Shown here in pieces: positions 27,806-37,353 of a stretch of 64,000 bases of DNA (its first letter is position 1; each line of letters opens with the position of its first letter). This DNA is from Toxotes chatareus (Eukaryota; Chordata; Actinopteri; Toxotidae). The translations under genes and the position numbers were made by a program. The DNA lies in the NCBI GenBank assembly GCA_016801885.1, contig CM028884.1, positions 11,908,181 to 11,972,180 of the forward strand, read 5' to 3'. Under the pieces are notes generated by a model. It searched no databases. It saw only the letters and a list, made by a program, of their open reading frames with translations, and was not told where the DNA came from.

Positions 27806-28020
27806 GCCTAGTTACCTCCACCAAGGAAGGTATGTTTTCACCCTTGTCTGTTTGTTGTTGTTGTTTTTTTGTCTTTTTTTGTTCTTGGGTGAAGGAATGG
27901 GCCATCGGCCAGGGAAGAACTTATTGAATTTTGTTGCAGATCCTGTTAAACCTGCAGGTCCAGGAATTTTTTCATCTCTTTCCGCAACATTGCAACATTT
28001 TTCACCTGGTTATGGAGGTA
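27806..28020 (+). repeat. Decayed 'CCTCCRCCAAGGARGTTATGTTTTC' interspersed repeat
   Basis: The words CCTCCACCAAGGAAGGTAT, GTTTTCACCCTTGTCTGTTTG, ATGGGCC, AGGGAAGAACTTATTGAATT and TTGCAGATCCTG occur in the order of a very abundant animal repeat I recall ('cctccgccaaggaggttatgttttcaccggtgtttgtttg...gggccaaggaagaacccattaaattttggtgcagatccg'). A simple T/GTT-rich insertion lies within it, and the far inverted end is not visible. The class of the parent element is not known to me. Confidence 0.6.
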
Positions 28021-30436
28021 TGGGTACTTCTCAGCACCATTCTAGTAGGATAATATTGTCTTTTTGAGGTTGTCCACAAAAATCATGTTCACTAGTCTGA
28101 ATAAGATCAAAAGCACATCAGATGTTAATGCCTTGTTGTCACTGATGTTGCCAGGCAAACCACATAACTTGTTTTTACATTCCTATTTTATAATGGATTA
28201 AATTAAGAAGTGTGTTACAGTGTGTTATTCGGTGAATTTAGAAGTGATGATTGCCATAGTTCTGAGCCTTGGAGAGGGCCAGGCTAGGTGCTAAGCAAAG
28301 CTAAATGCATTGTGGTTTTGACTCCATACTTTCTGCAGAGACATGAAGTGGTACCAGTCTTCTTTTTGATTTATTAGAAATGTTGATCTACACTCCAGTC
28401 CTCTCAAAGTTTCTTGTTTAGCAGACATATCTGTCTTTACGTTGTGAAAGCAGACCTGTACAAACAAAAAAAAATCCACATAGAAAAAAAAGGAAGAAGC
28501 TCCAAATCCAGCATCCTCTTGATGTGGGGCCACCTCTTTTAAAATAATTCACAGTGATTCTCTTTTTTTTTTTCCCAGTTTACTCTTCAATCAACGTATG
28601 ATAGGGTTTCACACCGAATTTCGAATTTCCTGGTCTGCTTTTGAATAATGACTTTCCTGCCTCAGGGGCAGAGTGTGGCCTGAGTCTCTTCACTTTGACA
28701 ATGAAAGCTAAATGTGCCTCACTAATGTCATATAAATGCCACTCTAGACTCCCGCTAGTGCTGTAATTGCCACTCTGACTCTCTGCATAACATGTCAAAT
28801 GACACTGACAAGTAAATTACGCAATAATACCATACTAAACTGGAGCTCAAAGCTATTTGCCTTGGGTGCTTGATCAGTGGTTGCAATAATTACAAATTTC
28901 AGAGGTTTTAGATAAAGACACAGCTGTGAAGACGAGGATATGATATCATCCAAATAAATATTAAAATGTTACTAACTGTATTAAGTGCTTTTTCAAACCC
29001 AAAGAGAAAAAAAGGAAACCAGACAAAGCTGTTTAAAATTCACAGTGAGTGGCTGAATATGACAGAATTTTTTTTTTTTAGATATTGTGTCAATACCATC
29101 ATCAGTCATCTGTCTTTCTCTTCTGCTGTGAATATTTTGCTGCAGCAAGACATGACATGCTAGCAAAGTGCTGTAGGAAACAGAAAGTCTCTGAAATTGA
29201 TGAGCCTCATGCTGCATTTTCTGATTAACACTGAAGATGGAGGCTATGTCATCATTGCATTTTTTTAAAATACTATTGTTCTGTCTTGATGTTTTCAGTT
29301 TACAGTTAATACAATTTTAGACTGATTTATCCACTGCAAATTCCTTATGTTAAAAAGTGTTACTATTTAAACATCTACATTTTCACTGTTTTAACTCTCA
29401 AAAATTTTCTCATGACATTTATCTCAATTGAAGACATTATATTTCATTACTTCTTAGTAAATAGTCCCGTTTGGTTGATCTGCTCCTGTTTGTCATGCAG
29501 ATATTTTGCTTTTAATACACACACCTCCTCAAGTTCTTTTTAATAAAAATTCCAAGCTCAGTTTACTAGAGCTTTTTTATTTTTCTGTTAAATATTTTGT
29601 TTTTCATGAACAATAGTAACAGAAATGAAATAGGCCCATCTTCTCCAAGTCTCAAGCAGCCAAGAAAATAGACTGCTGAAGTATAACGACTGATGTGTTT
29701 ATTTACAAGGTAGTAAAAATGATGGAGTTGGAAATAACTTCAGAGTGGGCTTGGTCAACCTAACAAAAAAGACAAATCTAACTGGGAAGGTAACAAATAC
29801 AGCCTTGTGTAATCAAAGAAAAGAAATTACAACTTAGGCTTCCTTAAATTTAACAAACAGGAGAAAACAAGATCAACTAAACTGGCAGCCTGCCACTTGT
29901 ACATGTTGCAAATCACAGCTGAGATAAGGAGAGGTGTTGCTGCTTGGATGGAGAGGGAGGAAAGCTTTGGCCCACACACGTACAGCAGCATCTTGGCTCT
30001 TTATGCAATCTGGAGCCAGTTAACTCATCATTTTGTGTGCTGATACACAACTGTTTACATACATGTACCCACCCGAACCTGTTGCAGATCATGTGTCCTC
30101 ATTCAATCACTGTAATTAATGTGATAATATGGGTTAATTAGCTGCACAAAGTACAAGGGCACAGTGTGATTAATCAGATTTCCCCACTAACCTATGAGAT
30201 TTAATCTTTGTGCCGTTCTATTCTGTCATAGTGATCCTTCTCTCTTTGGTGTCATGTTCCTAGTTAAGCCATTCAGCATCACGGGCCTGATTACAATGTT
30301 TATTACCCGTCAACCTACACAAAGCAAAGAATTCAGAGAAAGCAGCAGCAGAAACAGACACAGTCCATGCAGGCTAATCTGCCAGCCATGCGAGCCTTCA
30401 AGACAGAGTTTGGTAATGTGATTTAGATGAGTTTCC
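28021..30436. other. Non-coding stretch; possible conserved element 28600-28800
   Basis: No gene recognised. Positions 28600-28800 are complex, non-repetitive and open on the minus strand (72 codons), but no splice sites or domain support a gene. Conserved non-coding sequence is possible. Confidence 0.35.
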
Positions 30437-30597
30437 CACGCGGGTGTGTCACTGCCGTCTCCCCTCAGTGCTTCAGCGACAGTCCCTCATTACACACCGT
30501 GCCACCGTCAGCCGTATCGCCAACGAGCGTGACAGTTTTTGACACCGGGACACCCGGTTTGTTCACGGGCGAAGTGACGGAGAGGAATGGGGAAGGG
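30437..30597. promoter_or_regulatory. Small CpG-dense patch
   Basis: About 15 CpG dinucleotides lie in about 160 bp, in a window where CpG is otherwise scarce. This is below the usual length of a CpG island and no TATA, initiator or exon could be tied to it. The overlapping 75-codon open frame (30427-30654, plus) has no recognised domain. It could be a small unmethylated regulatory element, a recent insertion or a GC-rich exon. Confidence 0.3.
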
Positions 30598-30946
30598 ATA
30601 GGGAAGGAAAGAGTTTACAGAATTAGAAATAAGAGAACTGGAATTCCCTTTTGATTCACACTTTAAATTACATGTCGCATTATTAAAGAACACCGCGGTT
30701 CTAATCAGCATACAGTGTTTGACCTGTCATTGGGCTCTAACCCTCGAAATTCTTTAGAACTTAAGATAACATGTTTCTGTGGAACTTAACAACAGCTGCT
30801 CACTTACTATGAATATTTCAGTGAACAAGGGTGGAAAGAAACAAACACGTCAAATACATTTCCTCCAGCTCAACTAACTCTGGCCAATTTCAGCCTGTGC
30901 CAGGTGGCAAAATTCTAATTTCAGACTGTGTGTGTGTGTGAATTCT

Positions 30947-30993
30947 ATATGGGTATATTGTAGGTATACAGTACACCTACAGTGTACCCATAT
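30947..30993. repeat. 47-bp near-perfect palindrome
   Basis: Arms of 23 nt (30947-30969 and 30971-30993) flank a single central base. Twenty of 23 pairs are Watson-Crick, two more would be G-U in RNA, and one is A-C. Confidence 0.85.
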
Positions 30994-31814
30994 GGATGAA
31001 GTTTGTGTGCACACATACTGTAGGTGTGTGTGAACAGTATGATTGGGAGTGTGCATGTTTGTGTGCACTGTCAGTGAATAAGTGGATGTTTATAACTCTC
31101 CTTGCCTCAGGGTTGAGCACTGAGGCTTTGGCTGTTTGCCGACTGCAAAAAATGTAAAGTGTCCTCCTTTGCCTCTTTCTCCTCTTTGCTGTCCCTGTAG
31201 TGAGGCTGAGTGAACAATGCCATGCTCATCTCCAACAGAAGAGGCTGGGGCTGAAGCATGAATGACAGACAGCTCAGCCCGTTGTGTGTATGTGTGTGTG
31301 TGTTGGAGTATTTGTGCGTCAGTGTTTATGAGTGAGCTCCCTGTTGATGTCGAGAACAAAGCAGTGAGTGACTTTAATTCAGTCTTTATTAACTCCTTGG
31401 CTAAGTTGACAAAATGCCAATGTGTCGCTTCAAGCTCAATCAAACGAAACCAAACAGCGAAGAGTATTAGCAATTGCAGTCTCTCCATTTAGCTCCAGAG
31501 CACAGACATCATCAGGAAAAATATCGGGAACAAAGAGGACTTTGAGAAGTCAGGACAAGGGCAAATTTCTTCTTTCCTTGCCCCTCTGGTGTTCTCATAC
31601 CCTAGTCTCAATCACAGAGCCTGGTTATCTCCACCAACCAATTATTTGATTAGAGGAAGGAAGGGTTTAAATCATTTAGACCACTTCATAATAAGGAGGG
31701 GACACTACAGGATCCCAGGGATCTGGCAAATACCACAGGGCTAAGCCTCAGTATGAAGGGATAAGATCTAAAGAGCTTCCAAGTAATTCTAGACTCACAG
31801 ACATACAGCAAATG

Positions 31815-31816
<2 letters not shown>
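30994..31816. other. Non-coding stretch, no gene seen
   Basis: GT-rich low-complexity words at 31010-31070 and 31285-31305; no gene recognised. Confidence 0.45.
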
Positions 31817-31873
<57 letters not shown>

Positions 31874-31894
31874 GCACACACACGCACACACACA
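31817..31894. repeat. (CA)n microsatellite with CG interruptions
   Basis: A pure CA run to about 31868 is followed by a CACG/CACA-interrupted tail. Confidence 0.96.
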
Positions 31895-32569
31895 GTGTAT
31901 ATATTCACTCTTATTGTACATTACAAACAATGCCTGACATCAACCTGGGGGTCAAATAAACCCCACAGTGCACTGTAGGAGTCTCATCCAAAATGTTTTT
32001 GTCTTGTAACTCATAGGGAATTTTGACTTGAAAAAGCATGTTTCCCTTTAAAACTGTTGTTTAAGTTAAAAAATAAAAGTGTTCCTGTAGAGTTCCTGAA
32101 GATTGGAGCATTCACAAAAATCGAGGTATAACATAATATATATATATATGTATATAAATGGATGAAATAAGAGATGTAAAGCTTTATTTCAATTACTACA
32201 TTTGGCAACATTCTGAAAATGATGCACCACATTTGGCTTCAGTCAAAGCAGAGTGTGAACGCTGGCAACCACTGCTTTAACTGTGGGTGTGTAATGCATC
32301 ACCTTTCAACGATGACTGTATTTTTAAAAAATTGGTCTCATTTGTTGCAGAACAGGATCAAGCTGTCATTTTTATTAACCCCTTAACATTCCTGCTAAAT
32401 TTGTGAAACACGCCTGTCAACTTTCAACACATAACAAAGGCGACAAATTGCAACTTTTGATCATTTATGGACCTAAAAATATAATGTTTTTGACTGTATT
32501 TTTCCACTGGACGTGATTCTTTGAACATTTCTGGACAAAACAAGACCATTTTTGTTGTTGTTGCTATGC
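31895..32569. other. Non-coding stretch, no gene seen
   Basis: AT-rich; a short (AT)n run lies at 32138-32156. No gene recognised. Confidence 0.45.
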
Positions 32570-33062
32570 GTGTTGGATAGGGTGACCAGATGTCCCGCTT
32601 TGTGCGGGACAGTCACACATTTCCATTACTTTTCACACGTCCCGCAAATTGAGACGTTGTCCCGCATTGTTATTGACAGTCAGACTCCAGTTTTTAAATG
32701 CGTGTTTTATAATCTGGCGTTTATCAAATAGGGGGCGGGTTGTTTGATCATGTCAATCAAACTGGGACGCGGGTCGCAGTCGCAAGTCGCGGTCGCAAGT
32801 CAAGTCAAAACGGCCTGCAGCGTGAGACATGGATGGAAGCTGAAAGTGCATTGTCTGTGTGGGCCCGGTCTACCTGCAGTTGTTGCTGTGATAGACAGAG
32901 CTGAAAGACTTTTGATGGAGCAGAATAGAAATGTTTATTATTAGGTAGTTTTTTTAGACTACCTTGATGCATTGGTATCCCACATTGTCCCACATTGTCC
33001 CACGCAAACGTAGTCTTTGTCCCACATCTGGTGAATTGGTATCTGGTCACCCTAGTGTTGGA
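32570..33062. mobile_element. Complete hAT-type MITE (non-autonomous DNA transposon)
   Basis: The element spans 32578-33054 (477 bp). Its left end TAGGGTGACCAGAT (32578-32591) and right end ATCTGGTCACCCTA (33041-33054) are perfect 14-bp terminal inverted repeats. It is flanked on both sides by GTGTTGGA (32570-32577 and 33055-33062), a perfect 8-bp target-site duplication, which is diagnostic of the hAT superfamily. Inside are a subterminal palindrome (GTCCCGC...GCGGGAC), short GTCGC-type tandem words (about 32770-32800) and a CCCACATTGT tandem (about 32978-33003). It has no transposase frame. The intact duplication suggests a fairly recent insertion. Confidence 0.93.
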
Positions 33063-33654
33063 ACCGCAGGGTGCGTAGAGGAAAAATAAAAACAATAAGC
33101 GTCGACATTATTACTTTGATGTTTTTTAGAAGATGGTTTAGTTGTGCCTACAGTTGTTGTTGTATCTTGTAAATGTTTATATCACTGAAAAGATAAGACT
33201 CTCAGCTTTCACATGCTGTGCTGCATGTGCACCACCTTAAATGCAGTAGTTATGTAGGTACGATAAAACACAGAAATAGCATGTTAAAATTCTCCGTTAA
33301 AATTTTAACGGGTTATGGAATGAAAATCCTCTCTCTTTTCTCAATTTTGTGTTGGTTGCTGGAAAAATCATCTTATCCCTCTGGTATTTTTTGCTATAAC
33401 TTCAGCACATCCACTGTACTTCTGTTTTGGATTGTACTGTTTTTGGGATTACACTGTTGTTATTTATTTATGTTTCTGGGCTCTTCTATTATCGCACTTC
33501 ACAGACTCTTACTACTGCAAGCACTGACTTCTACACGCAGCACTGTAGAAAATTCTGTCATTGAGAGTCAGATCTAATAAAAACTGTTTAGAACTACACT
33601 TGTAAAACACTGATTCATAATGAATATATTGTGCTTTTTTCTTTTTACATGCAG
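33063..33654. other. Non-coding stretch with an 18-bp perfect palindrome
   Basis: A perfect palindrome CCGTTAAAATTTTAACGG lies at 33294-33311. No gene recognised. Confidence 0.5.
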
Positions 33655-33778
33655 AACAGAATGGATAAGACATAGAAACATCCAACAGCTACTCCGGCAC
33701 ACAGCTTTCATGACACAGGATGTGATGCAAGAGGAAAGCAATGGATTCACACAGGCTATTGATTTCCAGCTGAAACAG
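33655..33778 (+). CDS. Candidate internal exon, unidentified (41 codons)
   Basis: A strong acceptor (pyrimidine-rich run ending CTTTTTACATGCAG at 33654) and a donor AAACAG|GTTAGG (33779) bracket 124 nt. With one leading base the frame is fully open, reading TEWIRHRNIQQLLRHTAFMT and later GFTQAIDFQLKQ. The peptide is complex and hydrophilic but not recognised. The reading frame does not join the other exon-like segments in phase. Confidence rests on splice signals and composition only. Confidence 0.27.
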
Positions 33779-34515
33779 GTTAGGTTCTCACAGCTGGATG
33801 CAGGCATTAATATTTAGAGGAGACTGTGGGAGCACATATGTTCAAAGGAATTGGTGAAAGACAGGCCCTATAGTAAGTTTACCGTGTTATCTTTCAGCTG
33901 CATGAATACTGGTAGTATCTGTGCAGACAACATATATATGTCATATGTGTTTATGAGCATACCTGTATGCTCCATCATAAAAATTGGATTTAATTCAGTA
34001 GTTCTTCCAGGCTCAGCCAGATGGGTCGATGAGGAGCTGTTCTGTGAACATCAGGGATCCCTGCACCACATTTATTAATACTCCTGACAACAATATGTTA
34101 CCTGTTCAGGGTGTTTTCTCATATGTTAATAGAACAAGGACGTTACAGTCAAATCCCAAAAAGAAGATATCATGGTATATTTCTGACAAACTGAAATGAC
34201 TCTTTTACGTGAACCAATTACATAATATTTCATTCTGAAGAGGAAACACATTGACAGTCTTCTATTACTGGGCAAGGCAGACTGTTAGAAATATGCATGG
34301 ATTAGAAATAATTTTGAAATGCACTGGGCAGTACAGACAGCGTGTTTGACCTGCCAGACACAGTGTCATTGCTTATTGATCAGTTGGAGAGACACAAAGA
34401 GCTCCACAGATACAAGTCCTGTTACTGGATTAAAGTGCTCTGTCAGCGGTTATTCTACGCTCCTGGACTATTGATATACAAAAACATCAATAGTAATAGA
34501 AGAAATACAGATTGC

Positions 34516-34518
<3 letters not shown>
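33779..34518. other. Non-coding stretch, no gene seen
   Basis: AT-rich; no gene recognised. Confidence 0.45.

Positions 34519-34575
<57 letters not shown>
34519..34575. repeat. (AC)n microsatellite
   Basis: About 28 AC units read directly. Confidence 0.97.
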
Positions 34576-34578
<3 letters not shown>

Positions 34579-34773
34579 CACACATCTACAGTTTCTCCAA
34601 TGTCAGGCTGTGATGTCTTCCCTAAGATTTTGACCTAATCTTTTTTTCATTTCTTGAAAATGTGTTTTTATAATTGTGTTCCAAATCTTATGTTGTGAAA
34701 AATATTCTTCTTAAGAGAGACAAATTTTGTTTTCTTTTAGGTTTTACAAAAGTTGTTAACAATTTAAAGTAAG

Positions 34774-35084
34774 CTCTCTCTCTTGCTGAAAGCAGCCAGT
34801 TGAGGTGGCTTGAGCAATCTGATCATGATGCTTCCCCGATGCCTTCCATTGGAGGTTTTCCGGGCACGTCCAACTGGTAGGAGGCCCCAAGGTGGACCCA
34901 GAACATGCTGGAGAGAATATATATATATATCTCATCTGGCCTGGGAACATCCCCGGGTCCCCCTGGAGAAACTGGAAAAGACTGCAGGGGAGAGGGATGT
35001 CAGGATTACCTTACTTAACCTGCTGCCACAGCAACCCAACTCTGGATGGATGAATGGATGAATGGATGTATGGATGGAGATTCA
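34774..35084 (+). mobile_element. RTE/Rex3-like LINE, 3' terminal fragment
   Basis: The translation shows SQLRWLEQS (34794 onward, in another frame) and then, in frame from about 34840, LEVFRARPTGRRPQGGPRTC, then HLAWEHPRVPLEKLEKTAGE and LLNLLPQQP. This is the C-terminal end of an abundant fish LINE ORF2 (family pattern 'GEVFRARPTGRRPRGRPRTRWRDYVSRLAWERL'). It ends in a short GATGAATG/GATGGA tandem tail (35043-35080), as Rex3/RTE elements do. An (AT)n expansion at 34919-34930 and a frameshift show it is a dead, 5'-truncated copy. The RTE/Rex3 label comes from recall. Confidence 0.85.
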
Positions 35085-35605
35085 CTACAACGTTAATGGC
35101 ATCTTGTTTACTAACTTGTTTACTTTACTTACCCATACCTTAATAACTAGTCTTGATCCTAGACCTTTTCCTACCTGTTTTCATTACCATGAGGAGAGAG
35201 GAGAAGTCCCTCAACCACACTACTTTCACATTTGTTAGGGCTCTTATTTTCAAAACCACTCCTTACTAGTCTTTTTTTCAGTCTGAAAGTCACACCAGTT
35301 CAAAACTCCATAGTTTCCCTTCTTAAAAACTTGTTGGCACTTTTGATATGGTAATCTGTCCAACTCACGACCTTTCCAGTCTCCTTCAGAGACCCCTGGA
35401 ACTTTCCAGATACCTCCTTTTATTTTTAAAATCCACACCACTTAAGAGCCCCTGATCAGCTTCTGTTGCCATCTGGAAAATCCATCCTACCCCACAGTCC
35501 CCTGTAAGCTTCAGTTACCTGACTGGGATTCTTATTTTCAAAGTACAGCCATCTTATGTTCCTCCAGACATGCTAATATTGAGCCTTCCATGCAATTCGT
35601 CAAAG

Positions 35606-35827
35606 GCCCTCCACTGGGCTGCCCGGTTAGCTCAGTTGGTGGCATGAGACTCAATCTCTCAGGGTCGTGGGTTTGAGTCCCACTCCAGACAGCACTATCT
35701 CCCATGGGCTCACCACCTGTGGGAGGTGCTGTAGGACTTTGGTGCATTGTGAACTGAGCGGCAGCTGCCTCCACAACCTGGGCCTGGACCCAGATAAGCG
35801 GCAGATGATGATGATGCCCTCCGCTGG
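35606..35827 (+). mobile_element. tRNA-Lys-derived SINE, copy 1
   Basis: The SINE body (35618-35815) starts with a tRNA-Lys-like head, GCCCGGTTAGCTCAGTTGGT, with the pol III A box TTAGCTCAGTTGG and B box GGTTTGAGTCC. A tRNA-unrelated region follows ('ctcaccacctgtgggaggtgc', 'cctggacccagataagcggc') and then a (GATG)n tail. It is flanked by GCCCTCCACTGG (35606-35617) and GCCCTCCGCTGG (35816-35827), a 12-bp target duplication with one mismatch. It is related to the copies at 52.8 kb and 62.5 kb. The head is not a functional tRNA gene: the acceptor stem does not close. Confidence 0.92.
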
Positions 35828-36240
35828 TGGATCATGATTTGATCAAGCGGGTGGGTGTGTTTCACTTCTGCAGTGAGAAGTCTCTTCTGCAGAAATATTG
35901 GGTGGAGACAGGTGGTCTCCTTGGCTGTTTATGTGTAAACGCATCTTCAGAGTTCAAGTTTTTCTGTGTACTGAGGAGAGGTGAGGTTTAGTGACTACTG
36001 TGGAACTGCTGGATGTATTGGTCTTCGCCCACATATGTTTTTAACAGCAGGGATACACCTGTTGATGTGTATGTCTGATCAATCTCACTTACAGTGCAAG
36101 ATGAGCGGTTATTCTGGCTGACTGACTGTACAGTGACAGTCAATAAAGCTTAATGACTTAGAGCAGGGCACTGGTCGCTCTTCCTCTGCCCAGCTGAGTG
36201 CTTTGGTTTGTGTTAAACACTCCATCCTCTAAACAATCTC

Positions 36241-37189
36241 TTAAAGGGGCAGTATGTAAATATTTCAGTTTAAAACGTTAAAAAATAACCAGGATTACAT
36301 CAACAAAATTTGAAGAAATTACAGTTTTGACTCTGCGTCAAAGATGTACTGATATACTGAAGTTAGCATGCTAAATAGCTAGCCCTGGCCCGTCCTGTCT
36401 CATAATACCACTTTGTACCTCCAGAAGCAATTGTGAATCATTATATCATCCAATCCACCCTCAGCCGAACATGAGAGGATGATGAAGTAGTAACTGTCAG
36501 TGGATATAAACCTGTGTTTCAGCCATCCTTTCTCAGCGACATACCTCCACTCACTCCACAAACTCAGCTACTGATGCTGCTGAGCTGCTCTGCCTCTCCC
36601 TGGCATCACTTGACCTCTCATGGCTTGTGTTCGACTCCTGGTACGTCTTCCTCGTCTCTCTGACTGGGCAGACTGAGAGTGAAATCATCACTGTCAGTCT
36701 AACAATAACCAAAGGAAATAGCCTACCAGTTACATAATCAAATTGCAAGGTAAACCTGTATGGAAAACATTATTCCTCAATCCATACAGGTTTGGCAACA
36801 TTAACTGCCCTTTGCTGAAGTTAGATCTATTCAACCCAACATTGGACCAACATGAAGGTGAGGGTTCAGATTTGGTTGTGACAGGTCACTGAGTGTAATC
36901 CCAGCACACGCATGCAGCACACTCTCATGCACATCCCTTAATGACAGGTACACAGAAAAAGCCACCAAAAACTTTATGGATTTTTGATGGAACGTGTGGT
37001 CCCAGTATGCCAGGAGACTAGTTTGACTCTGGCACAGGGGAAGGGGAGGATGGAGGAGGTACCAAAGAGTGAATTTCCTTGTTTGTAATGACTGGGATGG
37101 ACACCCCAACTTTCTGGTAACATGCTGCCCCCCATTTGTTTGGAGTACAAATTCAGAAGTTGGCTAGTTCTTACACACTGCCCCTTTAA
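36241..37189. mobile_element. TTAA-flanked MITE, T2/Kolobok-like
   Basis: The left end reads TTAAAGGGGCAGTATGTAA (36241-36259). The reverse complement of the right end reads TTAAAGGGGCAGTGTGTAA (37171-37189), so the terminal repeats match at 18 of 19 positions. TTAA at each end fits a TTAA target duplication, and TTAAAGGRR is the terminal signature of T2-type MITEs related to Kolobok transposons. PiggyBac or Harbinger ends fit less well. Inside, the 13-bp arms AAACCTGTATGGA (36752-36764) and TCCATACAGGTTT (36781-36793) form a perfect hairpin. It has no transposase frame. Confidence 0.8.
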
Positions 37190-37313
37190 TGGGTGAAATA
37201 ACATTAATTGGTGGAATGGCCCAAATACAGGGCTCCACAGTGTTCATAGAGCTATGGTTATGACTCAAAGAGATGAGAGGCTTCAGCACAGTTATGAATG
37301 TGACAGAAAATGG

Positions 37314-37353
37314 TTAGTTTGTTTTGTTGTAGGCTGTCAACAAAACAAACTAA
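37314..37353. repeat. Perfect 16-bp inverted repeat
   Basis: The arms TTAGTTTGTTTTGTTG (37314-37329) and CAACAAAACAAACTAA (37338-37353) are perfectly complementary with an 8-nt loop, 124 bp beyond the T2-like MITE. Confidence 0.9.

Noticed and set aside
35621..35690. Possible tRNA-Lys gene
   Set aside because: It is the head of a SINE: the 3' acceptor strand is missing, and a SINE body, tail and target duplication follow. The same applies at 62477-62545.
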